From: Chloroflexota bacterium
GTDB lineage: Bacteria > Chloroflexota > Ktedonobacteria > Ktedonobacterales > Ktedonobacteraceae
Assembly (NCBI GenBank): GCA_005879655.1
Contig: VBJK01000121.1
Span: forward strand, 1-23,955
Length of the DNA stretch: 23,955 bases
Direction of reading: 5' to 3'
In this document: positions 16,392-23,955 of the stretch, piece by piece
Layout of the letters: each line of letters starts with the position of its first letter
Position numbering within the stretch: the first letter of the stretch is position 1
Notes under the pieces: model-generated
The model's database searches: none
What the model was told of the DNA's origin: nothing
What the model saw: only the letters and a program-made list of their open reading frames with translations
Position numbers and translations under genes: made by a program

Positions 16392-18194
16392 ATGAACGTG
16401 GACCCATTACTTGGCAAACAGCTTGGACAATACATTATACAGGCACCTCTTGGAGAGGGTGGCATGGCTCGCGTCTACAAGGCTTATCATACACGTCTGC
16501 ACCGTGAGGATGCCGTCAAGGTCATTTTGTCAAAGGTTGCTCACCAGCCGGAATTCAAAATACGTTTCGAGCGTGAAGCGCAGCTGGCCGCCAGCTTAGA
16601 GCATCCCAATATTGTACGCGTCTATGATGCAGGAGATGCTAATAACCTGCCCTACCTGTCTATGCAGTATGTAGGGGGAGGTGTGCTTTCTTCGTTGTTG
16701 CGACAGGGCTACGCACTCGAACCCGGTAGGGCGGTCCGCTATGCGCTACAGATGGCGCGTGCCCTCCACCATGCTCACCAGCGCGGTATCATTCACCGCG
16801 ATGTCAAGCCGCAAAATATGCTTATCTCCGCTAATGATCCTGGGCAGATCTTACTCTCGGATTTTGGCATTGCCAAACTCTTTGATAGCAGCCATGAAGA
16901 GACACGCATGAACCTGTCCCCCGCTGGTATTGCCGCTAGTGCTTCACTCACCAGCATTGGTCAGATCGTAGGTACTGCCTCCTACATGGCCCCTGAGCAA
17001 TGTGAGGGGAAGGAGGTTGGTCCATACAGTGATATCTATGCATTAGGCGTTGTGCTTTATCAGATGCTCACCGGGCGACTGCCATTTCAAGCTGCTGAGA
17101 CGACGGCGCTGATGTACCAGCACGTGAATGTACAGCCCAGGTCGGTACGGGACATCAATCCCAGCGTTTCTGAAATGCTCGCCCAGATTGTGGCCAGAGC
17201 GCTGGCCAAAGATCCCAGGGCGCGTTTCCGTACGGCAGAAGAGATGGCATTAGCTTTAGAGACTGCTCTCACCACCAACCAGCTCTCAACCATCAACTTG
17301 GCCAATAATCGGCCACCAGCGCTCGAAACACTAACCGCAACCCCATTTGTCGCGGCTCCTGTGCTATCCGCTAGCAGCGCCATCCCATACGCGCCAACAG
17401 CAAACATACCATCCCTCCCAACCAACATCTCAACAGCTTATACACCATCAGCTCCCATCGTCATTCCAATTCCACCACGGCGTAGAAAACTACCACTAGT
17501 CCGAGCAGTTGTCCTGACCACATTTCTTATAGCCATAGTTGTACTAGCTGGCAAGTTTCTATCACCAGCGGGAACTCCTCTCACGCCCGCACCAGTGCCA
17601 AGCGGAGCATTTGTCGATACCTTTAAGGATAACTACAACCATTGGCTCAACGGCAGCATTGCGGGTGGCTTAACGGCGGATGTCAGCAATAATCATTACA
17701 CGCTTTCCTACGATAACGAACCCAATACACATTTTCCGTATCCCGGTTCTGTGAGCCAATTGTCGTCAAGCTTTACACTGACAACCCAGATCTCGCAGGA
17801 GGCAGGCAATACAGAGATTCCCTACGGATTGGCCTTCCGTATGCAATACAGCGGCAACCAGATGGTCTCCTGCTATGCCTTTGCCATTCATAGTAGTGGT
17901 GCATACATTTTTATGCGATATGACACGGCAAACGGCCAGATTCAATCGAGTGTGCTGGCCCAGGGTTTTGTCAGCCAATTCCGCAAAGGGCTGCATCAGA
18001 GCCATCAGCTTCAGGCTATGGTCAAGAAGAATACATTTAGCTTTACAATTGATGACCAAGCTGTGCAACTCAAGTCAGGTATGACGCTCACTGATGCGAC
18101 TTATACAGATGGAACACTTGGACTACTGGTCTCTGGACCTAATTCGCGTTTCGTCGTTACGAGGGTGCAGTTTGATATTCCTGCTAGCTCATGA
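16392..18194 (+). CDS. Transmembrane Ser/Thr protein kinase with extracytoplasmic beta-sandwich-like domain
   Basis: A Hanks-type kinase with all catalytic elements: glycine loop GEGGMARVY (21-29), ATP lysine K43 in AVKVI, HRD (135-137) in IIHRDVKPQN, DFG (157-159), and MAPEQ (199-203) with SDIYALGVVLYQMLTGRLPF. A Pro/Ser/Ala-rich linker follows (about 300-362), then a basic stop and one membrane helix (about 367-389). The C-terminal 195 residues (DTFKDNYNHWLNGS..., ..GLAFRMQ...) resemble the 3-keto-disaccharide hydrolase/LamG-type beta-sandwich often used as a sensor in Chloroflexi, not PASTA repeats. ATG follows AGGAG by 10 nt. It starts 46 nt after the second methyltransferase and could be co-transcribed, but no link in function is shown. 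Confidence 0.9.
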   Translation: MNVDPLLGKQLGQYIIQAPLGEGGMARVYKAYHTRLHREDAVKVILSKVAHQPEFKIRFEREAQLAASLEHPNIVRVYDAGDANNLPYLSMQYVGGGVLSSLLRQGYALEPGRAVRYALQMARALHHAHQRGIIHRDVKPQNMLISANDPGQILLSDFGIAKLFDSSHEETRMNLSPAGIAASASLTSIGQIVGTASYMAPEQCEGKEVGPYSDIYALGVVLYQMLTGRLPFQAAETTALMYQHVNVQPRSVRDINPSVSEMLAQIVARALAKDPRARFRTAEEMALALETALTTNQLSTINLANNRPPALETLTATPFVAAPVLSASSAIPYAPTANIPSLPTNISTAYTPSAPIVIPIPPRRRKLPLVRAVVLTTFLIAIVVLAGKFLSPAGTPLTPAPVPSGAFVDTFKDNYNHWLNGSIAGGLTADVSNNHYTLSYDNEPNTHFPYPGSVSQLSSSFTLTTQISQEAGNTEIPYGLAFRMQYSGNQMVSCYAFAIHSSGAYIFMRYDTANGQIQSSVLAQGFVSQFRKGLHQSHQLQAMVKKNTFSFTIDDQAVQLKSGMTLTDATYTDGTLGLLVSGPNSRFVVTRVQFDIPASS

Positions 18195-18657
18195 GATCTA
18201 ATGTTAACAAACCTAAACATAAAAGTCATAGAGCTGTTTGTCTATTAGGTTGAAATGAAACAGCGGTCTGTGATATACTCTTATTTGTCTTCAATGCCAT
18301 GCTCATCCTTCCTGGGTGAAGAGGACCTTGATAGGGAACAACTAAGACAATTCATCACGCCTAGAGTCCTGCTCATAGATGCCTCTCTCTAATATAGAAC
18401 ACTGGTCTACATATATTACCCTGATAACGTGACAGGTAGGATTTTTTGGCGTTTGATGTTATAGACAAATTGCAGCATAAGATGGTGTGAGGAATTTAAG
18501 TGTAGTAATATTTTCTTATAGTCATTGGTATGTGGCAAAGAGCACCAGAGAGGGGGAGAGGCACACTGCTCAGGGGGTCAGAAAATAGATGCTTGGCTTA
18601 CATCTCATCCTGTGGATTAATGCAATTATGTGTAAAAACAGTAAGTTAGCCTCATCA
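18195..18657. other. Non-coding gap between kinase and RlmI-like genes
   Basis: This 463-bp gap lies between convergent genes. I find no credible coding frame; the small frame starting at 18589 runs antisense through the methyltransferase gene. A loose inverted pair (CAAACCTAA near 18208 and TTAGGTTG near 18246) could terminate the kinase transcript. The region is AT-rich relative to its neighbours and otherwise featureless to me. Confidence 0.4.
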
Positions 18658-19860
18658 TTACAGCACGCGACAAAACAGCGCCTTCAAGTAAGCAGTCTCA
18701 GGCATGGCAATATTCATGGGGTGATCGACGCCATGGGTATACGTCTCCAACAATTGCACCGCGCGTTGCAGACGTTGTGCGCTCTGAGAGACAACCCCCA
18801 GCAGATCATCCATGCCGACGACGCCAGAGCAGGAACAGGTCAGCAATATACCCCCTGGTCGCAAAACCTGCATGCCCAATGTGTTCAAGCGGCGATACGC
18901 TTTCAGGGCTTGCGTACGGGCACTCTGTGATTTGGCAAATGCGGGCGGATCAAGCACAACAACGTCAAAGAGTTCCTGTTGACGCAATGCCACTTCCAGG
19001 TAGTCAAATACGTCTGCGATATGCAATTCGTGCAGGGAGGGATCGAGTCCATTGAGCTTAAAGTGCTCATAGGTCGCATCAATGGCCGAGCTAGAGATAT
19101 CTACACTGCTCGTACGAGTTGTGGCATCGGAAAGCGCTGCGTAGAGGGAGAAGCCACCCGTATAGCAGAAACAATTAAGGATACGCTTGCCATGTGTATA
19201 TTTGCGCAAAGATTCGCGTTTGTCCCGTTGATCTAGGAAGAAGCCTGTTTTCTGTCCCGCCCACGGATCTACTAGAAATTGCACGCCATTTTCGCGGATG
19301 GCTACTGTAGCTGGCACATCTCCTGCAACCACGATAGGCTCTTCAATTGCGAGTCCCTCACGGCGTCGTGCCTGGCTATCGTTGCGCAACAGGATACCAC
19401 TCACTCCTGTCTCTTGCATTAATGCCTCAAGCAGAAAGGGGCGCAGGCGCTCTATACCGGCGGTATGAAGTTGGGCAACGAGGATATCGGCGTAACGGTC
19501 TACGACTAGTCCTGGCAAGCCATCGCCTTCTGAATGGATGAGACGATAGGCATTGGTGTAGGCTGGATCAAAGACCTGCCGCAGTTCTAGCGCACGCCGC
19601 ACACGCCGCCGCAAAAAATCGGCGTCAATAGCCTCTTCTGGATCACGTGTCAGAATGCGAATGGCGATATCTGTGTGTGGATTATAATACCCGCGCGCAA
19701 TAAATTGACCAGTGGAGGATTTGACATCAACTAGTCCACCTGCCTCAATCCAATGTGGTGGTTGCTGCAATGCACCAGAGAATATCCAGAGATGCCCACC
19801 TGTTAAGCTCTCTTCACGATGGGGCTTCAAGCTTGCCGTAGGATAACGAATAGAAGGCAC
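18658..19860 (-). CDS. rlmI: RlmI-like class I SAM-dependent rRNA (cytosine-C5) methyltransferase
   Basis: A 400-residue protein with the three-part layout of E. coli RlmI, which makes m5C1962 in 23S rRNA: N-terminal PUA-like domain (1-75, SLTGGHLWIFSGA), central domain (75-200, LIHSEGDGLPGLVVDRY) and Rossmann methyltransferase domain. Motifs are GFFLDQRDKR (206-215), LNCFCYTGGFSLYAA (228-242, SAM binding), VVLDPPAFAKS (301-311) and TCSCSG (341-346, the catalytic cysteine region). Start GTG at 19860 has AAGGAG 11 nt upstream, a little long. The long hairpin upstream separates it from the GH15 gene, so it likely has its own promoter. Exact rRNA position is inferred by family. Confidence 0.88.
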   Translation of the reverse strand: MPSIRYPTASLKPHREESLTGGHLWIFSGALQQPPHWIEAGGLVDVKSSTGQFIARGYYNPHTDIAIRILTRDPEEAIDADFLRRRVRRALELRQVFDPAYTNAYRLIHSEGDGLPGLVVDRYADILVAQLHTAGIERLRPFLLEALMQETGVSGILLRNDSQARRREGLAIEEPIVVAGDVPATVAIRENGVQFLVDPWAGQKTGFFLDQRDKRESLRKYTHGKRILNCFCYTGGFSLYAALSDATTRTSSVDISSSAIDATYEHFKLNGLDPSLHELHIADVFDYLEVALRQQELFDVVVLDPPAFAKSQSARTQALKAYRRLNTLGMQVLRPGGILLTCSCSGVVGMDDLLGVVSQSAQRLQRAVQLLETYTHGVDHPMNIAMPETAYLKALFCRVL

Positions 19861-19915
19861 AGTACCACTTACTCCTTGTTTTTGATATATGCCTCATTAT
19901 CTCACATCTGGCTAG

Positions 19916-19999
19916 TAGCCGAACAGCGAAGAATAGATAAAGTTGCCAGAGTAGTGTTACCCACTCTGGCAACTTTATCTATTCTTCGCTGTTCGGCTA
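19916..19999 (-). terminator. Perfect 37-bp inverted repeat after the GH15 gene
   Basis: The arms 19916-19952 and 19963-19999 are exact reverse complements with a 10-nt loop. On the minus strand it begins 12 nt after the GH15 stop and ends 55 nt before the rlmI start, so it fits a terminator or RNA stabiliser for GH15. There is no distinct U-run. Confidence 0.7.
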
Positions 20000-20011
20000 T
20001 AACCTGAAACG

Positions 20012-21436
20012 CTACGGTTGCTGTTTCTTTAACCTGATAGCCGCGATAACGGGATCGGTATGGTGTTCCGACATACGAACCTCGGCTTTACGGAGATTGT
20101 ATGCACTATTGATCAGGGCAATATGGGTATAGGCTTGTGGATAATTGCCCAAAGCTGCCCCGTTGGTACCGTCGATCTCCTCTGAGAAGAGGCCAAGACG
20201 CCCGGCATACGTCAGCAAGCGTTCAAAGAGCGAACGCGCTTCATCAACACGGCCCTGCATCGCCAGATTGTCAACCAACCAGAACGTACAAATGGTAAAC
20301 GTCCCTTCATCGCCGTGCAGACCATCGTCCGCTTCCTCTGGTTTATAGCGATAGACGAAGCCATGGTCATCGGTCAACTGTTCCATAATGCGATCTATCG
20401 TCGAGCGCATACGTGGGTCGTCGGGGGGAATGAAACCCACTAATGGCAGCAGCAGATTCGAGGCATCGAGCGTGCCATCGTCGTAGGACTGCGTGAATGC
20501 ACCAAGCACAGGATTGTAGCCATTCGCCAGGATATCGGCACGGATCTGGTCGCGTATCATGCGCCAACGGGGTAGATCAGCTACCAGCTTCAGTTGCTCT
20601 GCCGCACGAACGCCGCGATCCAGCGCGACCCAACACATCACCTTTGAGTAGACAAAGTGGCGTAAGCCGCCGCGCACTTCCCAGATGCCACAATCCTTCT
20701 CGTGCCAATGAGTGCAGACATGCTCGACCAGCGTACACATCAGATTCCACAATGGACCTTGCAAGGTCTCGCCGTAACGCTCAAAACCGCCCTGGCGTCG
20801 ATAAATGTGGATGCAATCCAGTACTTCACCGAACACATCGATTTGGCTTTGCTGAGCGGCACCGTTTCCAATACGTACAGGTTGGGAGTCACAATATCCG
20901 CTTAGATGATCCAGCACATACTCGGTCAGCTCACGCTCGCCACGAATGCCATACATAATCTGCAAATCTTCGCCACTCTTATAAGAGAGCCGTTGTAGCC
21001 AATGTGTAAAGGCGTGGGCCTCGTCCGTAAAGCCGAGTACATTGAGTGCATACAACGTAAAGGTCGCGTCGCGTAGCCAGGTGAAGCGATAGTCCCAGTT
21101 ACGCTCACCACCGATGCCTTCGGGTAGGGATGTCGTGGGGGCCGCTACAATAGCGCCAGTGGGAGCATAGGTGAGCAGCTTGAGCGCGAGAGCACTGCGT
21201 TGCACCCATTCAGTATAGCGTCCCTGATAATTGCAACTGGTCAACCAGCGACGCCAGCAGTGCAACGTATGGGCTAGTTCAGCTTCAAAATTGCGTTGTG
21301 GCAATTCCTCATCGACCAGACGGCGTGCGGCTTGCAGCGTCCGTCCCATGCCAATGACAAACATCAGGCGCTCGCCTTCGCGCAACGTGAACTGAGATGT
21401 AACAGATTGGTGTGGCTCATCATCAAGCTGAGTCAT
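20012..21436 (-). CDS. GH15 glucoamylase/trehalase-like protein, catalytic part (split gene)
   Basis: The (alpha/alpha)6-barrel domain of glycoside hydrolase family 15, which hydrolyses alpha-glucosides such as malto-oligosaccharides or trehalose. Residues 89-125 carry TYAPTGAIVAAPTTSLPEGIGGERNWDYRFTWLRD-type sequence, about 156-205 the MYGIRGERELTE and GN.A..Q.Q.D.FGE block, and GIWEVRGG (250-257) holds the likely general acid E253. The FSEEIDG..GAALGNYPQAYTH stretch near 425-445 holds the general base. The ATG at 21436 overlaps the stop of the N-terminal frame by 4 bp (ATGA), has no ribosome-binding site, and is preceded in frame by TGA and TAA. Most homologues are a single chain of about 600-650 residues, so this is either a frameshifted gene or a coupled two-part enzyme. 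Confidence 0.85.
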   Translation of the reverse strand: MTQLDDEPHQSVTSQFTLREGERLMFVIGMGRTLQAARRLVDEELPQRNFEAELAHTLHCWRRWLTSCNYQGRYTEWVQRSALALKLLTYAPTGAIVAAPTTSLPEGIGGERNWDYRFTWLRDATFTLYALNVLGFTDEAHAFTHWLQRLSYKSGEDLQIMYGIRGERELTEYVLDHLSGYCDSQPVRIGNGAAQQSQIDVFGEVLDCIHIYRRQGGFERYGETLQGPLWNLMCTLVEHVCTHWHEKDCGIWEVRGGLRHFVYSKVMCWVALDRGVRAAEQLKLVADLPRWRMIRDQIRADILANGYNPVLGAFTQSYDDGTLDASNLLLPLVGFIPPDDPRMRSTIDRIMEQLTDDHGFVYRYKPEEADDGLHGDEGTFTICTFWLVDNLAMQGRVDEARSLFERLLTYAGRLGLFSEEIDGTNGAALGNYPQAYTHIALINSAYNLRKAEVRMSEHHTDPVIAAIRLKKQQP

Positions 21437-21930
21437 TTATCATCGGGAGCTAAGAGGATCTTACTAGGAGATGCAGCATAATTTGGGCTGACCTTGAGCG
21501 TCATTGTGACTGGCATCTCACCATGGGTACACTCAACAATACGCACCAGACAGTGACACGAACCATCCTCACGCGTCCAGGTATTATTATTCATTCCCTG
21601 GTACGGCCAAGCGCTTAATGTCTCCACTGGCATAAAGTCGGTGAGCACGATCTCACCATGAATACTGGCAAACTTTGTTTGCAGTACATTGCTGCTACGT
21701 AGGTAGCGCTGTGAGCCCGGAATTGTTCCTTCAGTGGGAGTGATCTGGAAATATCCACCACGTTGTGCGTCTAAAAGACGGCAAAAAATGGCAGGGCTAT
21801 CAAAGTCGGGTAGACATCCCCAGTCAACAGACCCATCTGGTGCAATAAGCACCACTGAATGGCAATCTCCAATGACCCCATAAGAGTTGATGGGTTGATA
21901 AGCGCGATTGTTTTCGTTCATCCAGGCCAT
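21433..21930 (-). CDS. GH15 N-terminal beta-sandwich domain (split gene)
   Basis: The 165-residue N-terminal half of the GH15 protein, with the familiar opening YQPINSYGVIGDCHSVVLIAPDGSVDWGCLPDFDSPAIFCRLLD kind of sequence (residues 10-50) and a beta-rich supersandwich fold after it (LTDFMP, LVRIVEC, MTLKVSPNYA). It ends ...LLAPDDK at a TGA that overlaps the start of the catalytic half. Combined length (about 639 residues) equals that of an intact homologue, so little if anything is missing and a one-base change would restore a single frame. Alternatively the ATGA overlap allows termination-reinitiation. Confidence 0.8.
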   Translation of the reverse strand: MAWMNENNRAYQPINSYGVIGDCHSVVLIAPDGSVDWGCLPDFDSPAIFCRLLDAQRGGYFQITPTEGTIPGSQRYLRSSNVLQTKFASIHGEIVLTDFMPVETLSAWPYQGMNNNTWTREDGSCHCLVRIVECTHGEMPVTMTLKVSPNYAASPSKILLAPDDK

Positions 21931-22014
21931 TGTGATACAACACTTCTCTCTTAAAAACTAGGAGATCAACTTCCTTGGAAAAGTATTAATAACCCTTAAA
22001 GGGAGATTAAAAAC

Positions 22015-22159
22015 GGTGCCTATAACAGGAAAAGACGTAGATACGGGGTGAATAGTAACAAAGTCGTTACAATGTTTTTCACATTTATTTTTTCTCAGTA
22101 CTACGGATGTGGTTTCGTCCCTGCTACCATTTCCTGTTATGTCTCCCATTATAGGCACC
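22015..22159. repeat. Interrupted inverted repeat, possible degenerate MITE
   Basis: GGTGCCTATAACAGGAAA (22015-22032) is mirrored by TTTCCTGTTAT (22130-22140) and ATAGGCACC (22151-22159), with ten extra bases between the two right-hand parts. The outer arms bound a 145-bp block of AT-rich sequence. Confidence 0.5.
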
Positions 22160-22363
22160 AGGAAAAATGCCTATGCTGGTTCCTCAACCAAGATAGCCTA
22201 TAGGTGCTATGACATATTCCTATGAAGCTCAATAAAATAGAGTTTTCTGCTAAAAAAAGACGGCATTTGTCTGACTTTATGCGACTCAGCAACAAAAAAG
22301 TTGTAGCAATGTCACATCAATGTATCACAATAAAATCATAAATAGCAATTACCGGAAACACCA

Positions 22364-22482
22364 TATACAGACAGTACATCGATAAATTCTTTGCCTAGGT
22401 GTATGAACAGCGTCTATGGTCCTATCTTGTGTTCTCCTAGAGACGCAGCTTTCCCGGCTTAGCGGTGGCTACTGTCTGTATA
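22364..22482. repeat. 13-bp inverted repeats bounding a 119-bp block
   Basis: TATACAGACAGTA at 22364-22376 is exactly complementary to 22470-22482. The interior has no coding frame. A small non-autonomous element or a structured 3' region of the nitroreductase transcript are both possible. Confidence 0.4.
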
Positions 22483-22513
22483 CGGATCAATGGGCTTGAG
22501 AAATGAAAAAAGG

Positions 22514-23110
22514 CTATGACAGCCACGTAGTTTTCATAGAAAAATGTGTTGGTACACGTGTGGGGCGCGTTATTTGGGGGAAGCCTATGTAGACAAATCC
22601 CACAATGTGATCGTCAGGGGTCAGGTCAAACCAGCGTTTAACCAAGGGGTCATAAGCAGCATCGCCTGTACGCCAGATAGTAGCCAACCCCATCTCTTCA
22701 GCGGCCAGCAGCATATTCTGCGTGGCAGCTGCCGTGGCGGCAATGTTTTCGATGAGATTTCCTGCTAATTGCTGTGCCTTGGGAATAGTGACGACGATAA
22801 TAACTGGTGCTCGTAGCGCTTTGTTGCGCTCTTTCCACAGTCTTGCCTCTGCTTTGTCATCTATGGCTCCTTCCATGTGTAACCGTAGGGCAGCGGCCAT
22901 CACAGCGCCGAATTCCTCACGTGCTGCTCCAGTGAGTACGAAGAAGTGCCATGGTTCGGTTACATAATGGCTTGGCGCATAGGTGGCAGCCTCTAGCAGT
23001 CGTTCAATCTGCTCGCGTGTAGGTTCTTCTTGGGTTACTTGACCGATGCTACGCCTACGCTTGATAACTTCAAACAAGCTTGCGCTTGTGGCACTCATTA
23101 CAGTACTCAT
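22514..23110 (-). CDS. Nitroreductase family protein (YdjA/TM1586-like)
   Basis: An FMN-dependent NAD(P)H oxidoreductase of the nitroreductase superfamily, about 198 residues from the ATG at 23110, chosen for AAGGA 8 nt upstream; a longer frame to 23176 would add a non-coding-looking, isoleucine-rich start. FMN-contact signatures are IKRRRSIGQ (16-24) and APSHYVTEPWHFFVLTG (44-60), then IENIAATAAATQNMLLAAEEMGLATIWRTG (the helix and loop that cover the flavin) and YIGFPQITRPTRVP near the end. These enzymes act as homodimers in the cytoplasm, and the natural substrate is unclear. TATAAT occurs about 30 nt upstream of the start as a possible -10. No neighbour suggests a pathway. Confidence 0.88.
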   Translation of the reverse strand: MSTVMSATSASLFEVIKRRRSIGQVTQEEPTREQIERLLEAATYAPSHYVTEPWHFFVLTGAAREEFGAVMAAALRLHMEGAIDDKAEARLWKERNKALRAPVIIVVTIPKAQQLAGNLIENIAATAAATQNMLLAAEEMGLATIWRTGDAAYDPLVKRWFDLTPDDHIVGFVYIGFPQITRPTRVPTHFSMKTTWLS

Positions 23111-23305
23111 AATAGTTGTCCTTCTATCTATAATTATAATTATCTTGCATTTAATGGCAGCTGTCATGTCATCCAATCATCAGCTTATCATGACCTATCT
23201 ATTTGCCCGTGGATGGTCCATCAGCTCACAGGTGGCCTGACAACCACAATCTCAAGTATATGCAAGAGTGTACAATTTGCGCCAAGCGGTTTCAATGGAG
23301 TACGC

Positions 23306-23518
23306 TCACCAATATGACTTGTGGATATCGGCGATGATGCGGTTCGTGCCCTGCTGTTTTGTGCCTCGTTTGCGGAGCTGGGCCAAGCACAGGCTACAGC
23401 AACCACTGCCAACTGCTACTGCACATAAGGCAGGTATCAGATCTCCTCGTAAGAGGAAAAGGAAGGTCAATATATAGAGTAAGCTGGTAAAACCTAGCAG
23501 TAACTTCATTTGGTACAT
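23306..23518 (-). CDS. Possible small membrane protein
   Basis: A 70-residue frame beginning MYQMKLLLGFTSLLYILTFL, with one or two hydrophobic segments (about 4-23 and 27-46), a basic cytoplasmic-type tail and a GAGAAG a few bases before the ATG. It lies between the nitroreductase and Dps genes and is read in the same direction as both. Overlapping frames on the other strand are no better. It could be chance; the hydrophobic pattern and the translation signal are the only support. Confidence 0.4.
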   Translation of the reverse strand: MYQMKLLLGFTSLLYILTFLFLLRGDLIPALCAVAVGSGCCSLCLAQLRKRGTKQQGTNRIIADIHKSYW

Positions 23519-23539
23519 ATCTTCTCACATCTCGTAGCT

Positions 23540-23555
23540 GCACAATTCATTGTGC
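23540..23555. repeat. REP-like unit, GCACAATTCATTGTGC
   Basis: A variant of the two units at 5206 and 5246. The outer pair is changed on both sides (C to A on the left, G to T complementarily on the right), so self-complementarity is kept. TAGCT precedes it, as in the 5206 copy. Confidence 0.5.
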
Positions 23556-23575
23556 CTGATCCACGACAACACATC

Positions 23576-23625
23576 TTAGGCCATGCTAAATCAGAGTTTC
23601 TTACTCTGATATTAGCATGGCCTAA
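23576..23625 (-). terminator. 22-bp hairpin with one bulge after dps
   Basis: The arms 23576-23597 and 23603-23625 pair throughout except for one bulged base, around a 5-nt loop. It begins 36 nt beyond the stop of the Dps gene on the minus strand and is probably its terminator. Confidence 0.65.
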
Positions 23626-23660
23626 TGTATAAAGTCAAGGGAAGAATGGGAGTTTTGAGC

Positions 23661-23955
23661 TTAATCGGTATTATTCATGCCCTGTACCGTCTCGAAGAGG
23701 AACCATGTGCGACGTTCGCTCTGGTCGATGAGGTTTTCCAGGACGCTGGCTGTTGCGACATCGTGGTTGTGCACGCATACCTCGTGGGCGGCGCGCTGCA
23801 TTTGCGCCATATGTTTGTTATCCTCCATCAGTCGCCGGGCCATTTCACCTGCTTGCACAAAATCACTATTGTCAGCCTGGATGGTCTGCAACTGACTGAT
23901 ATGGCTGATGCTGCGGATAGTGGTGCCCCCGATGCGCCGCACACGCTCGGCCAAT
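23661..23955 (-). CDS. dps: Dps-family ferritin-like protein, C-terminal part (5' end outside window)
   Basis: A DNA-binding protein from starved cells: a four-helix-bundle dodecamer that stores iron and detoxifies peroxide. The frame is open to the window edge and begins LAERVRRIGG, which in Dps lies in the middle of the protein, so about 60-70 N-terminal residues, with the ferroxidase histidines and acids, lie outside. Visible are TTIRSISHISQLQTI, the helix QAGEMARRLMEDNKHM, and the closing block HNHDVATASVLENLIDQSER.TWFL, all typical of Dps helices C and D. The frame ends MNNTD, with no lysine-rich tail. It is followed by a hairpin. Confidence 0.88.
   Translation of the reverse strand, partial: LAERVRRIGGTTIRSISHISQLQTIQADNSDFVQAGEMARRLMEDNKHMAQMQRAAHEVCVHNHDVATASVLENLIDQSERRTWFLFETVQGMNNTD

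Larger units (their letters stand above)
21931..22513. other. Large intergenic region with two inverted-repeat structures
   Basis: 583 bp without a supported gene. It holds one interrupted inverted repeat (22015-22032 with 22130-22159) and a second, shorter one (22364-22376 with 22470-22482). It must also contain the GH15 promoter at its left edge. I see no tRNA-like fold. Confidence 0.5.

Noticed and set aside
10529..18194. Complete BREX/Pgl or DISARM system
   Set aside because: Only methyltransferases and an ordinary sensor kinase are present. No PglZ phosphatase, BrxC/PglY ATPase, DrmA/DrmB helicase or PLD nuclease was seen.
20497..20958. 153-residue plus-strand frame inside the GH15 gene
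   Set aside because: It is antisense to a clearly conserved catalytic domain and its composition (rich in Arg, Ser, Pro, His) is that of a shadow frame.

Overview
The window reads as a chromosomal segment of a Chloroflexota bacterium, most plausibly a Ktedonobacteria-type genome. This is inferred from protein style (Hanks-type kinases with an extracytoplasmic domain, a vertebrate-like short transketolase, GH15, RlmI-like methyltransferase), mid-range base composition, and abundant long intergenic hairpins and palindromic repeats; no single marker proves it. There is no rRNA, tRNA or CRISPR array that I can see. Most genes are housekeeping or accessory metabolism with no long operon.

Layout. 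1-708: 3' part of a mannose-1-phosphate guanylyltransferase gene, meeting a decayed two-gene minus-strand cassette (770-1730) over a perfect 35-bp palindrome that contains both stop codons. The cassette is an N-terminally truncated AAA ATPase followed by a small protein split by an apparent frameshift. 1868-3259: nicotinate phosphoribosyltransferase with a strong 3' hairpin. 3411-3524: a dispersed repeat. 3559-4422: an eight-helix membrane protein. 4417-5061: a kinase remnant fused to a signal peptide. 5288-6139: CPBP/CAAX membrane protease. 6428-7381: family 2 glycosyltransferase with a CysS-like N-terminal segment. 7463-8335: ABC-2 type permease. 8416-10239: transketolase. 10529-16345: two tandem paralogous Eco57I-type DNA adenine methyltransferases. 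16392-18194: transmembrane Ser/Thr kinase. 18658-19860: RlmI-like methyltransferase. 20012-21930: GH15 gene split into two overlapping frames. 22514-23110: nitroreductase. 23306-23518: possible small membrane protein. 23661-end: partial Dps.

Most interesting points. (1) The first methyltransferase (10529-13783) carries two unrelated non-coding-type repeats inserted in frame near its presumed target-recognition region: a 93-bp element with 34-bp perfect inverted arms plus a G-rich run, and a roughly 100-bp dispersed repeat whose other copy lies between genes at 3411. The adjacent paralog lacks both, so the window contains its own control. This resembles the protein-coding palindromic elements known from Rickettsia. 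(2) Several intergenic hairpins have unusually long perfect or near-perfect arms (35 and 37 bp) with unrelated sequences; one keeps pairing through G.U wobbles on only one strand, which argues for selection as RNA. (3) The gene at 4417-5061 looks like a natural fusion of a secreted-protein start with the C-lobe of a kinase. (4) The two methyltransferases followed by a kinase may be an orphan modification locus, but no nuclease or partner of a known defence system was recognised.
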